Positions 1 through 7,681 of a DNA stretch of 11,799 bases are shown here, piece after piece. The notes beneath the pieces are model-generated. The model searched no databases, was not told the DNA's origin, and was given only the letters and a program-made list of their open reading frames with translations. The DNA lies in the NCBI GenBank assembly GCA_028289305.1, contig JANQQO010000172.1, positions 1 to 11,799 on the forward strand, in the 5' to 3' direction. Position numbers and translations under genes: made by a program. Position 1 is the first letter of the stretch, and each line of letters begins with the position of its first letter. This DNA comes from Rickettsiales bacterium (lineage in GTDB: Bacteria > Pseudomonadota > Alphaproteobacteria > Rickettsiales > JANQQO01).

Positions 1-233
1 ATTATCGCCCTCTGTTTAAGTGGTTTTTTGCGCTCTTTGTGATTAATGGCTTGATGCTTGGCTGGCTTGGCTCAAAACCCGCGGAAGGCACCTATGTAAT
101 CGCCGCACGCGTTGCTACATTCTATTATTTCGCCTATTTCCTGCTGGTGCTTCCTTGGCTGAGCAAACGTGAGAAAACGCTGCCAGAGCCAGAATCGATT
201 CATGCGCATTACAAAAAAGAGGCGCATGAATGA
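1..233 (+). CDS. petB: Cytochrome b of the bc1 complex, C-terminal end (5' truncated by window)
   Basis: Only the last 76 codons are present, in the frame starting at base 3, ending in TGA at 231-233. The visible protein starts YRPLFKWFFALFVINGLMLGW, then PAEGTYVIAARVATFYYFAY, matching the final two transmembrane helices and the intervening short loop of bacterial cytochrome b. The tail (LSKREKTLPEPESIH) is a short polar cytoplasmic end. Cytochrome b is the di-heme membrane subunit of ubiquinol:cytochrome c oxidoreductase (complex III). The heme-ligating histidines and quinol sites lie upstream, outside the window, so they cannot be checked. Its TGA stop overlaps the petC ATG (ATGA), implying translational coupling. 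In this family petA (Rieske protein) normally lies further upstream. Confidence 0.95.
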   Translation, partial: YRPLFKWFFALFVINGLMLGWLGSKPAEGTYVIAARVATFYYFAYFLLVLPWLSKREKTLPEPESIHAHYKKEAHE

Positions 234-985
234 AAAAGCTAATGTTATATATGCTCGTTGCGGTGTTGTGGGCACCAATGGCCCATGCGGCGGGTGATGC
301 GCTACACCCAAAGCAATTGAAGTGGGCGTTTGACGGAATGACGGGCACGTTTGACCGGCAGAGTATTCAGCGTGGATTTAAGGTGTATAAAGAAGTGTGT
401 GCATCCTGTCATTCACTGCGTTTGCTTTCTTACCGCAACTTGACGCAGATAGGGTTTTCACCCGCGGAGGTGAAGGCGGTAGCTGCAGAATATACGGTGA
501 TCGACGGTCCGGATGATGTGGGTGATATGTTTGAACGGCCTGCACTTCCTTCAGACCGGTTTGCATCCCCCTTCCCTAATGATCAAGCTGCACGCGCGGC
601 AAATGGCGGATCATTACCGCCCGATCTATCGCTGATTGTAAAAGCACGACATGATGGCGCAAATTATCTGTATTCCCTGCTGACGGGATATAAGAATGCG
701 CCGTCGGATGTGGAGCTGAGTGAAGGAATGTATTACAATCCGTATTTCCCGGGTGGACAGATTGCAATGGCACCGCCGCTAGCAGAAGGTTTGGTGAGCT
801 ATGATGACGGCACGCCGGCCACGGTGGATCAGATGTCAAAAGACCTTGTGAACTTCCTGCAATGGGCAGCAGAGCCAGAGATGGAGCAGCGTAAGAGCAT
901 TGGCATTAAGGTGTTACTGTATTTGGTGGTGTTTACCGTGCTGTTCTATTTCGCGAAGAAGCGGGTGTGGAAGCGCCTGTCTTAA
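230..985 (+). CDS. petC: Cytochrome c1, heme-binding subunit of the bc1 complex
   Basis: 251-residue precursor of cytochrome c1, which takes electrons from the Rieske Fe-S protein and passes them to soluble or membrane cytochrome c on the periplasmic side. Residues 1-20 form a signal peptide (basic MKK, hydrophobic core, AHA end), probably cleaved near A20/A21. The c-type heme site CASCH is at residues 57-61, and the likely axial methionine is M180 in the IAMAPPL motif. One C-terminal transmembrane anchor spans about 224-242, followed by a basic tail (KKRVWKRLS). This is the standard N-out, C-anchored architecture, and length is typical for the alphaproteobacterial family. The start is supported by AGAGG at 218-222, seven bases before the ATG, and by the ATGA overlap with petB. 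Nothing is missing or broken. Confidence 0.97.
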   Translation: MKKLMLYMLVAVLWAPMAHAAGDALHPKQLKWAFDGMTGTFDRQSIQRGFKVYKEVCASCHSLRLLSYRNLTQIGFSPAEVKAVAAEYTVIDGPDDVGDMFERPALPSDRFASPFPNDQAARAANGGSLPPDLSLIVKARHDGANYLYSLLTGYKNAPSDVELSEGMYYNPYFPGGQIAMAPPLAEGLVSYDDGTPATVDQMSKDLVNFLQWAAEPEMEQRKSIGIKVLLYLVVFTVLFYFAKKRVWKRLS

Positions 986-1018
986 TTGACGGCGGTTCAC
1001 TACAGGAATCTTTATATT
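986..1018 (+). promoter_or_regulatory. Possible weak sigma-70-type promoter for ogt
   Basis: A TTGACG hexamer (986-991) begins immediately after the petC stop codon, and an AT-rich stretch follows at 1009-1022. Possible -10 elements are CTTTAT (1010-1015, 18-base spacing), TTTATA (1011-1016, 19-base spacing) and TATATT (1013-1018, 21-base spacing, too long). The -35 match is good, but no -10 combines good sequence with ideal spacing. ogt could equally be read from the petBC transcript. This is a pattern-based guess. Confidence 0.3.
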
Positions 1019-1034
1019 TTTTATTATGAGCGAT

Positions 1035-1040
1035 GGAGGG
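1035..1040 (+). promoter_or_regulatory. Ribosome binding site of ogt, deciding the start
   Basis: GGAGGG lies four bases upstream of the ATG at 1045. An earlier in-frame ATG at 1033 overlaps this site and has no purine-rich sequence at the right distance in front of it. The site therefore favours 1045 as the real start. Confidence 0.75.
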
Positions 1041-1044
1041 TGAA

Positions 1045-1524
1045 ATGCCTTATTACTATCAATCCCCTATTGGCGTGATTGCGATTTATGGAGAGGGGAA
1101 TGCCGTAACGCGTATTGCGCTGCAAGAATCACTGGATATAGAGGGAGTTACAGCAGAAACAGCCCCAGGAGACGAAGCACCCCTGGCAAAAGAGTTAGAT
1201 TTGTATTTCAAAGGAGTGGCGCATAGCTTTAATGCACTAGGCGAAGCGCCGGGCTCAGCGTTTAACAAAAAAGTGTGGAAGGCTATTGCGCGCATTCCTT
1301 ATGGCGCAGTGAAGAGCTATAAAGAAATTGCGGAAGAAATTGGCCACCCGAAAGCCGCACGGGCGGTGGGCAATGCGTGCGCTAAAAACCCGCTACCGAT
1401 TGTGGTGCCGTGCCACCGTGTGGTGGGTAAAACGCGGCCTTTCTCGTATACAGGCGGTGCGTGGCGCAAGGAATGGCTACTCGCACATGAGCAGAAATGT
1501 ATTGAGGCGCGGAAAGCAGCTTAG
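1045..1524 (+). CDS. ogt: Methylated-DNA--protein-cysteine S-methyltransferase (O6-alkylguanine-DNA alkyltransferase)
   Basis: Suicide DNA repair protein that moves the alkyl group from O6-alkylguanine (or O4-alkylthymine) to its own cysteine. Starting at 1045 it has 159 residues, the usual size of single-domain Ogt/AGT; the alternative ATG at 1033 adds four residues. The N-terminus (MPYYYQSPIGVIAIYG) is the ferredoxin-like domain, and the DNA-binding and catalytic half begins near FNKKVWKAIARIPYG. The active site PCHRV has its acceptor cysteine at residue 123. Also visible are the tyrosine of SYKEIA (Y92), the arginine finger of RAVGNA (R106) and the C-terminal GGAWRKEWLL segment. No Ada-type N-terminal regulatory domain is present, so an inducible Ada role is unlikely. 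It follows petC after 59 bases with no functional link, and converges on rnj with a 5-base gap. Confidence 0.95.
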   Translation: MPYYYQSPIGVIAIYGEGNAVTRIALQESLDIEGVTAETAPGDEAPLAKELDLYFKGVAHSFNALGEAPGSAFNKKVWKAIARIPYGAVKSYKEIAEEIGHPKAARAVGNACAKNPLPIVVPCHRVVGKTRPFSYTGGAWRKEWLLAHEQKCIEARKAA

Positions 1525-1529
1525 AAAGC

Positions 1530-3182
1530 TTACACTTGTAGTAGCTGAATTTCTATTTTGCCGGGACGTTTACCGGTCTCTAATTCAATAATCCCACGGA
1601 TATTTTTGCGCAGCATTTTGATGAGGCGATCGTCAGAGAGATTGCCCTGCGTGTAAAACAGCTCGACGATCTCTTCTTTGATGGCGCGAAGGCGTTTGCT
1701 GTCTTTCTTTTCGTCAAAAATACCGGGCGCGTAGATATGCGGCTCGGCCATTAACTCATTCTTTGCGATGGCTAGTGAGAGCACGAATGTACCGCTATAT
1801 CCGATTTTACGGCGGGTTCTTAGGATATCACTTTCAAGCGGCAGCAGGCGATTGCCATCCACCGCGAAATAGCCAGATTGCACATGACCGAGCGGACTAG
1901 GCTTGCCAGGTGCCAATTTGATGGCGAGGCCATTAGCCGTTTCGATTTGCTGTGGCACGCCATAGGATTTGGCTAATTTGATATGTTCGTGGATATGCAC
2001 CGGCTCACCATGGACCGGAATGCTGATTTTAGGGCGGGTGAGCTCATACATGCGCTTTACCTCATCGCGACACGGGTGGCCGGAAACATGGACGTAATGG
2101 TCTTTTTCGGTATAGACCTCCGCACCCATTTGCGTGAGGGCATTGAACATATTGAAGATTTTGCGCTCATTTCCAGGGATAACTTTGGAGGAAAAAATCA
2201 CCGTATCACCCGGATGCAGTTTCAGCATGGGGTGGGAGCGGTGGATGATCTTGCTCATCGCGGCCATAGGCTCACCCTGACAACCGGTGCAAATGACCAA
2301 TGCTTTTTTACGCGCAACTTTTTTGATATCCTGGTCGGTCAGGAAATCGGGGAGATCAGCCAGATAGCCGCATTCGCGAGCGGCATTGGTGATGGTCCAG
2401 AGAGATCTGCCGGCTAGCGCCACTTTGCGGCCATTTTCCATCGCCGCTTCTGCAATGGTTTGCAGGCGCGCAACGTTGGAGGCGAAGGTGGTGACAAACA
2501 CCATATCGTTGCTCGAAGCAATGATGCTGGAAAGATGTTCTTTTAAGTCCGCTTCTGAGCCGGAATGGCCTTCTGAAAATACATTGGTGGAATCACACAC
2601 CAGGGCCAATACGCCTTCATCACCGTATTTCTTGAGGAGTTTTTCATCTGTGGTGGGCCCAACCACCGGCCCTGGATCGAGCTTCCAATCACCGGTGTGG
2701 AGGATGGTGCCGTGATCGGTTTTGATCACCAGGCCATTCATCTCAGGTATTGAATGCGTTATCTGCACCATCTCTATAGAAAATGGCGATAAATCGAACG
2801 CCTCGTTTGAGTCTATTTCTATGAGCTGCTGGGCAACATGTTTGGCAAAACCGGTCTCGCGCACCTTGGCACGGACCACGCCAGCGGTGAAAGGTGTGGC
2901 GTAAATAGGGCACTCGACTTGATCCCACAAGAAGCGTATGGCGCCGAGGTGATCTTCATGCGCGTGGGTGAGTACCAGGCCGAGCAAATCTTTTTTGATA
3001 CTCAGCAAAAACTCAATATCTGGCACCAACATATCGACGCCAGGCAGCGATTCTTCGGCAAAACCAGCGCCAAAATCGACCATCAACCACTTACCCTTAT
3101 AGTGGTATAGGTTGAGATTCATGCCGATTTCGTTACAGCCGCCAAGCGGCAGAAAGACTAGGTCGTTCTTCTTATATTTCAT
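1530..3182 (-). CDS. rnj: Ribonuclease J
   Basis: 550-residue metallo-beta-lactamase/beta-CASP nuclease. RNase J acts as a 5'-3' exoribonuclease with endonuclease activity in mRNA decay and rRNA/sRNA maturation, and replaces or supplements RNase E in many bacteria. The zinc-binding HAHEDH motif is at residues 73-78, with further ligands at H143 (ITHS), D165 (TGDWKLDP) and H391 (PVHGE). The beta-CASP part includes CTGCQGEPMAAMSKI (about 298-312) and HVSGH (365-369). A C-terminal domain of about 100 residues follows. Length is typical of the alphaproteobacterial family (about 550). It is the last gene of the nuo-birA-coaX-rnj unit, beginning 15 bases after coaX, with only a weak AAGAGA-like ribosome site. 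Its TAA stop faces the ogt stop five bases away. Specificity (exo versus endo) cannot be read from sequence. Confidence 0.96.
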   Translation of the reverse strand: MKYKKNDLVFLPLGGCNEIGMNLNLYHYKGKWLMVDFGAGFAEESLPGVDMLVPDIEFLLSIKKDLLGLVLTHAHEDHLGAIRFLWDQVECPIYATPFTAGVVRAKVRETGFAKHVAQQLIEIDSNEAFDLSPFSIEMVQITHSIPEMNGLVIKTDHGTILHTGDWKLDPGPVVGPTTDEKLLKKYGDEGVLALVCDSTNVFSEGHSGSEADLKEHLSSIIASSNDMVFVTTFASNVARLQTIAEAAMENGRKVALAGRSLWTITNAARECGYLADLPDFLTDQDIKKVARKKALVICTGCQGEPMAAMSKIIHRSHPMLKLHPGDTVIFSSKVIPGNERKIFNMFNALTQMGAEVYTEKDHYVHVSGHPCRDEVKRMYELTRPKISIPVHGEPVHIHEHIKLAKSYGVPQQIETANGLAIKLAPGKPSPLGHVQSGYFAVDGNRLLPLESDILRTRRKIGYSGTFVLSLAIAKNELMAEPHIYAPGIFDEKKDSKRLRAIKEEIVELFYTQGNLSDDRLIKMLRKNIRGIIELETGKRPGKIEIQLLQV

Positions 3183-3197
3183 ACAGGTTTATCTCTT

Positions 3198-3974
3198 TTA
3201 TGCAGTGGTGTTATGTTTAAAGATTTCTAGAAGGCCTTGGATGGTAAGATCTTGTTCAAGATGGGCGATGGCGTCAGTCGCGTTAAAAAAGAGCGGCGCT
3301 AGACCACCAGTGGCTACCACCGTCATCTCGGTATTTTTTTCACTCGTGATGTGCTGGATAATGCCTTCGATGAGGCCGACATAGCCCCAATAAATACCCG
3401 ATTGCATGGCACCGGTGGTGGAGGTGCCAACGACTTTGCTGGGTTTTTTGATCTCGATTTCTGGCAAGCGGGCAGCGGCACGATGCAGCGCATCAATCGA
3501 AAGGTGGATGCCCGGGGCGATAACACCACCCTGGTAATTACCGGTGTCACCGACCACATCGAAGGTGGTGGCGGTACCAAAATCGACAACGATGGAGGGT
3601 TTTTTATATTGCGCGAAAGCAGCAATCGCATTCACCAGGCGATCTGCGCCGAGCTCTGCAGGGCGATCGATCTCCGCCGTGATGGGGAGCTTGGTGTTGT
3701 TATCACCGACCACAAGCGGGGTGCAGCCCAAATGGTTCTTACAGAAGGTGATAATGCTGAACAGCGTTTGTGGCACCACACAGGAAATGATGGCGTGTGA
3801 AATATCGCTTATTGCGATGTTTTTGAGCGCAAGGAGCTGGGTCACCAGCAAGGCGTATTCATCGGAGGTGTGAGTAGCATTGGTGGAGATGCGCCATTTA
3901 TTGATGGGCGCGTCTTCGCCATTACAGACGGCGAACACGGTGTTTGTATTACCAATATCAATTGCGAGTAGCAT
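3198..3974 (-). CDS. coaX: Type III pantothenate kinase
   Basis: 258-residue cytoplasmic kinase for the first step of coenzyme A synthesis (pantothenate + ATP to 4'-phosphopantothenate). It belongs to the ASKHA actin-like fold, not the CoaA or eukaryotic-type kinases. Visible family motifs are the P-loop-like DIGNTNTVF (residues 6-14), THTSDEY (35-40 area), the pantothenate-binding ELGADRLVN (107-115), and VVDFGTATTFDVV (129-141), whose first aspartate is D131. YQGGVIAPGI (147-156) also matches the family. Type III enzymes usually need a monovalent cation and resist CoA feedback; this is family knowledge, not visible here. One base separates its ATG from the birA TAA, and 15 bases separate it from rnj. 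The ribosome site is weak (GGTTAAAAGAAT before ATG), suggesting dependence on translation of birA. Confidence 0.96.
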   Translation of the reverse strand: MLLAIDIGNTNTVFAVCNGEDAPINKWRISTNATHTSDEYALLVTQLLALKNIAISDISHAIISCVVPQTLFSIITFCKNHLGCTPLVVGDNNTKLPITAEIDRPAELGADRLVNAIAAFAQYKKPSIVVDFGTATTFDVVGDTGNYQGGVIAPGIHLSIDALHRAAARLPEIEIKKPSKVVGTSTTGAMQSGIYWGYVGLIEGIIQHITSEKNTEMTVVATGGLAPLFFNATDAIAHLEQDLTIQGLLEIFKHNTTA

Positions 3975-3975
3975 A

Positions 3976-4710
3976 TTATTCTTTTAACCAAATATCCCCT
4001 GCGGTGATGGGGGTGATGCCTTGTTCTGTTTGTAGCAGTAAATTTCCTTCATCATCCAGATCGGTGAAGACGCCGGTGAGCGCTTCATCCTTCAGCTGCA
4101 CCGTGATCGCTTCATCCTTCCCCGCCGCCTGTTTTAGCCATGTCCGGCGAATCTGCGAAAAACCTGAGATACGCCAGCGCATATACCACGCGGCAAATTG
4201 TGGCAAGAGAGCGTGGAGCAGCTCTTGCACCGCGATGGTCATGCCCTCGTGATGCAGGCTTGTGGCAGGGTATATCGCATCTTCAGGGAAAGACGCAACA
4301 TTAATTCCTATACCGATGATGAGTGAACGGCTGGGATGATCATACTCAAGGAGAATGCCAGCCACCTTTTTTTGGTTTATCAGGATATCGTTGGGCCATT
4401 TGCAGGTGATGGGTAGGGTGGTGTTTTCCTGCAGCGTCTCATGCACTGCAAGGGCGGTGACAAAGGAAAGCTGGGGATTTATAGCAAGATCTGATTCTGC
4501 AGGAAGGCGGAGTGAGACGTAGAGATTGCCTTCTGGCGAATCCCAGCTGCGGTCATAGCGCCCCCTGCCCTCGGTTTGTGCTTTTGCCCAAATGACATTA
4601 TGCGGATCACCCTGCTGCGCACGGCGCTTGGCTTCTGCATTGGTGCTATCCACCAGCTCCATTTCATGTATCGTGAAAGAGAGGGTGGGTGTAGAAGTAA
4701 GATCACTCAT
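3976..4710 (-). CDS. birA: Biotin--[acetyl-CoA-carboxylase] ligase, monofunctional (no DNA-binding domain)
   Basis: 244-residue biotin protein ligase that makes biotinyl-5'-AMP and attaches biotin to the carrier lysine of acetyl-CoA carboxylase and related enzymes. Visible elements are VDSTNAEAKRRA (residues 20-31), the adenylate-binding loop GRGRYDRSW (48-56), CKWPNDILINQKKVAGILLE (103-122) with the expected catalytic lysine at K115, and IGIGINVA (132-139). The C-terminal SH3-like cap ends LLLQTEQGITPITAGDIWL. There is no N-terminal winged helix as in E. coli BirA, so it should not repress biotin genes directly. The loop has D53 where E. coli has glycine (GRGRRG). Its ATG overlaps the nuoN TGA (ATGA), no ribosome site is obvious, and translation is probably coupled to nuoN. 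A run of seven A's covers the K114-K115 codons. Confidence 0.95.
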   Translation of the reverse strand: MSDLTSTPTLSFTIHEMELVDSTNAEAKRRAQQGDPHNVIWAKAQTEGRGRYDRSWDSPEGNLYVSLRLPAESDLAINPQLSFVTALAVHETLQENTTLPITCKWPNDILINQKKVAGILLEYDHPSRSLIIGIGINVASFPEDAIYPATSLHHEGMTIAVQELLHALLPQFAAWYMRWRISGFSQIRRTWLKQAAGKDEAITVQLKDEALTGVFTDLDDEGNLLLQTEQGITPITAGDIWLKE

Positions 4711-6164
4711 GAAAGCAAGGCCGTCACCGCCTTTTCAGCTGCGCGCAACAGAGGAGTTGGATAGAGGAAAAACAGGGCATTAAAGACAGCGGTGATGAAC
4801 AGCACTGCCCTGGATTCTTGGGGTAAGGCAACATCCAGAGGGTCGCTGACCTCATCGAAATACATGATTTTAATGATGCGTAGATAGTAAAACGCGGCGA
4901 TAACACTGGTGAGCACGCCGATGATCGCGAGGGCATAAAGCCCGGATTCAAGTGCCGCCTTAAACACGAAGAACTTCCCAAAAAAGCCAGCAAGCGGCGG
5001 GATACCGGCCATGGACAACATAAAAATGGTCATAGCAAGGGCGAAGACCGGATGGGTTTTAGAGACGCCAGCAAGATCCATGATATGCTCCACGGCTTCG
5101 TCTTGGCGACGCATATGTAATATGCAGGCAAAGGTGCCAATGCTCATAAGCATATAGATAGCGATATAGATGAGCGCGGCATGTACGCCGCCCATAGTAC
5201 CAGTTGCCACGCCAACGAGCAGATATCCCACATGACCGATGGAGCTATACGCCATGAGGCGCTTGATGTTCGTTTGTTTCAGCGCTGCAATTGCACCAAG
5301 TAGCATGGAGATGATAGCAACAAGAATAACGATTTGCTGCCACTGATCGCTTAGGCCGCCAAACGGCTCCATCATAATGCGCACAAACAAGGCAATGGCA
5401 GCAACCTTCGGTGCAGAGGCAAAAAAGGCGGTAACTTTAGTGGGTGCACCTTCATAGACATCAGGCGTCCACATATGGAATGGTACGGCAGAGATTTTGA
5501 AGAAGAGTGCAGTCATCACAAGCACGAGACCAACGATAACACCAGGGACGACGGATTCTTCCGGCGCGGTTTGGAAGATATGCGTGAGGGTACTAAGCTG
5601 CGTGGTGCCGGTGAAGCCGTATATTAGCGAACAACCATAGAGCAACAGGCCAGATGAGAGGGCGCCGAGAACAAAATATTTCACACCGGCCTCGGAAGAG
5701 CGCGGAGAGTTGCGATCAAAACTAGCGAGCACGTAGAGGCTCAAAGACTGTAGCTCAAGGCCAATATAGAGAGAGATGAGATCATTGGCGGAAACCATGA
5801 CCATCATACCAATCGTGGCAAGCAGGATGAGTATAGGAAATTCGAACGGGTGCTTTTTGCTTTCGCGGGTAAAACTGAGCGTGGTGAGGAGCACCAAAGA
5901 GGTCGCCAGCGCCAGTGCAATTTTTACAAAGACGGTGTAGCTGTTGCTGATAAAGAAGCCGCCGAAAGCGGTAAGGTCATCATTCCAAATGCGCGATAGC
6001 AGGAGAATTGAAAGAAAGAGAGCAGCAATAACAAGCTTGGTGAGCACGCGCGTTGCTGCATCGCCACGAAATGCGCCAACAAGTAGAAATACGAGCGCAG
6101 CAAAGGCCAGGAATATCTCTGGCACGGCAGGAAAAAATTCTATTTTTAATAGGTTTTCTTGCAT
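4707..6164 (-). CDS. nuoN: NADH-quinone oxidoreductase subunit N
   Basis: 485-residue membrane subunit of complex I, one of three antiporter-like (Mrp-type) proton channels and the one nearest the NuoA/J/K/H part. It is almost entirely hydrophobic, consistent with about 14 transmembrane helices. Key charged residues expected in the channel are visible: E137 in the TM5 GLELQSLSLY segment, K223 in FFKISAVPFHMWTPDVYEGAP, K253 in ASAPKVAAI and K397 in GFFGKFFVF. These correspond to E133, K217, K247 and K395 of E. coli NuoN. TPDVYEGAPT (233-242) is a family signature. It lies two bases downstream of nuoM and overlaps birA by four bases. No clear Shine-Dalgarno precedes the ATG, so coupling to nuoM is likely. 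Length is normal for the family. Confidence 0.97.
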   Translation of the reverse strand: MQENLLKIEFFPAVPEIFLAFAALVFLLVGAFRGDAATRVLTKLVIAALFLSILLLSRIWNDDLTAFGGFFISNSYTVFVKIALALATSLVLLTTLSFTRESKKHPFEFPILILLATIGMMVMVSANDLISLYIGLELQSLSLYVLASFDRNSPRSSEAGVKYFVLGALSSGLLLYGCSLIYGFTGTTQLSTLTHIFQTAPEESVVPGVIVGLVLVMTALFFKISAVPFHMWTPDVYEGAPTKVTAFFASAPKVAAIALFVRIMMEPFGGLSDQWQQIVILVAIISMLLGAIAALKQTNIKRLMAYSSIGHVGYLLVGVATGTMGGVHAALIYIAIYMLMSIGTFACILHMRRQDEAVEHIMDLAGVSKTHPVFALAMTIFMLSMAGIPPLAGFFGKFFVFKAALESGLYALAIIGVLTSVIAAFYYLRIIKIMYFDEVSDPLDVALPQESRAVLFITAVFNALFFLYPTPLLRAAEKAVTALLS

Positions 6165-6166
6165 TG

Positions 6167-7672
6167 TTATTGCGGCAATAAATCTACGTGTTGGTGTACG
6201 TGTTGAATGAGGTTATCCAAGGATACCTCCATCGTTTTTAGCATATAGCTGGGATAAATACCCATGAATAATACAAGCAGGGCAAGGCTTAAAAAGATGA
6301 TGCTTTCCCTGCGGTCAATATCTAAGAGGTGCTTGAGTTTTTTGTGCTCGAGCTCGCCAAATACCACGCGCCTGTAGAGCCAGAGCATGTAGGCTGCACC
6401 GAGCACGACACCGGTGGCAACCAGGAAGGCAATCCAGGTATTGTCTTTAAATACGCCGACTAAGACCAGAAATTCACCGACGAAACCACTAGTGCCCGGT
6501 AGGCCAATCGAAGCCATGGTAAACAGCATGAAGGCGAAGGCAAATTTAGGCATGCGCTCAACAATGCCGCCATAATCTGCGATTTTTTTGGTGTGCACGC
6601 GATCGTAGAGTACGCCGACACAGAAGAAGAGTGCGGCAGAGACAACGCCGTGGCTGAGCATCTGGAACATGGCGCCTTCCATGCCTTGGATTGTGAAGGT
6701 GTAGATACCTACGGTGACAAACCCCATATGCGCCACGGAGGAATAGGCGATCAGCTTTTTCATATCCTCCTGCATGAGGGCGACGAAGGAGGTGTATACC
6801 ACCGCGATGGCGCTCAAGGCATAGACGAAGGGGACAAAATAGAGCGAGGCATCAGGCAATATAGGCAGCGATAGGCGCAAGAAGCCATAAGCACCCATTT
6901 TGATGAGGATACCAGCAAGAATCATGGAACCCGCGGTGGGCGCTTGCACGTGTGCATCTGGCAGCCAGGTATGCACCGGCCACATCGGCACCTTAACCGC
7001 AAACGAGGCAAAGAAAGCGAGCCAGAGCCATTTTTGGATATAGGCTGGCAGCTCTGGGCCCATTTGCATCAGGGTGGGAATGTCGGTGGTACCCATAGTA
7101 AAATAGAGATAGATGAGCGCCAGCAAGAGCAGCACCGAACCCACGAGGGTATACAGGAAGAATTTGAAGGCAGCATAGACCCTGTCTTCTGCGCCCCAAA
7201 CGCCAATGATCAAGAACATGGGGATGAGCGAGGCTTCAAAGAAGAAGTAGAAGAGCACAAAATCGAGCGCGCAGAATACGCCCACCATCAAGCTTTCTAG
7301 GATGAGGAAGGCGATCATATATTCGCGGATGCGGTGGGTGACACTCTGCCAGCTGGCGAGAATACAAAACGGCATTAGGAAGGTGGTGAGCAGAACGAGG
7401 AAGACGGAAATACCGTCAACACCGAGGTGGTAGCTGATGTTATAACCCTCAATCCAGGGTACTTTTTCCTCGAACTGGAATTCGGAGGTGGTGGGATCGA
7501 AATTAACCCAGAGGATGAGGGAAAGGAAGAAGGTGGTGATGGTGGTCCACAATGCGGCGTTTTTGGTGTTGCGCACCACGCTTTCTTCATCGCCATGCAC
7601 GAATAATAAGATGAACAGTGCACCGATGAGCGGCAGGAAGATGATAGCAGAGAGGAAAGGGAAATAGCTCAT
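6167..7672 (-). CDS. nuoM: NADH-quinone oxidoreductase subunit M
   Basis: 501-residue antiporter-like subunit of complex I forming the middle proton channel of the membrane arm, with about 14 transmembrane helices. Channel residues are all present: E146 in the TM5 FFEASLIPMFLIIGVWG segment, K227 in SFAVKVPMWPVHTWLPDAH, K258 in LIKMGAYGFLRL and E400 in TSGFVGEFLVL. These are the counterparts of E144, K234, K265 and E407 in E. coli. The WLPDAHVQAPTAGS signature (236-249) is intact. A moderate ribosome site (AGGTAAG) lies in the 9-base gap and the end of nuoL. An upstream ATG inside that gap is out of frame. Gene order L-M-N is the standard nuo order, and length is typical. Confidence 0.97.
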   Translation of the reverse strand: MSYFPFLSAIIFLPLIGALFILLFVHGDEESVVRNTKNAALWTTITTFFLSLILWVNFDPTTSEFQFEEKVPWIEGYNISYHLGVDGISVFLVLLTTFLMPFCILASWQSVTHRIREYMIAFLILESLMVGVFCALDFVLFYFFFEASLIPMFLIIGVWGAEDRVYAAFKFFLYTLVGSVLLLLALIYLYFTMGTTDIPTLMQMGPELPAYIQKWLWLAFFASFAVKVPMWPVHTWLPDAHVQAPTAGSMILAGILIKMGAYGFLRLSLPILPDASLYFVPFVYALSAIAVVYTSFVALMQEDMKKLIAYSSVAHMGFVTVGIYTFTIQGMEGAMFQMLSHGVVSAALFFCVGVLYDRVHTKKIADYGGIVERMPKFAFAFMLFTMASIGLPGTSGFVGEFLVLVGVFKDNTWIAFLVATGVVLGAAYMLWLYRRVVFGELEHKKLKHLLDIDRRESIIFLSLALLVLFMGIYPSYMLKTMEVSLDNLIQHVHQHVDLLPQ

Positions 7673-7681
7673 TGTGACATC

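Noticed and set aside
976..1022. Possible petC terminator: CCTGT (976-980) pairs with ACAGG (1002-1006), followed by a T-rich stretch
   Set aside because: The stem is only five pairs, the loop is 21 bases, and two non-T bases plus ATA interrupt the tract. This is too weak to call.
1033..1044. Upstream ATG for ogt giving four extra residues
   Set aside because: It overlaps the GGAGGG ribosome site that serves the ATG at 1045 and has no ribosome site of its own.
1983..2417. A 144-codon + strand open frame opposite rnj
   Set aside because: It lies inside the conserved RNase J gene on the other strand, and its composition is that of a shadow frame, with no recognisable domain.
6583..6589. Seven-T run in nuoM (seven A's in the coding strand)
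   Set aside because: It is ordinary lysine-lysine-isoleucine coding (AAA AAA ATC) in a poorly constrained loop; I saw no reason to treat it as a signal.
6944..7300. A 118-codon + strand open frame opposite nuoM
   Set aside because: It is antisense to conserved NuoM residues, including the TM5 and TM7 region. The Glu/His/Gln-rich translation is what reversed hydrophobic codons give.
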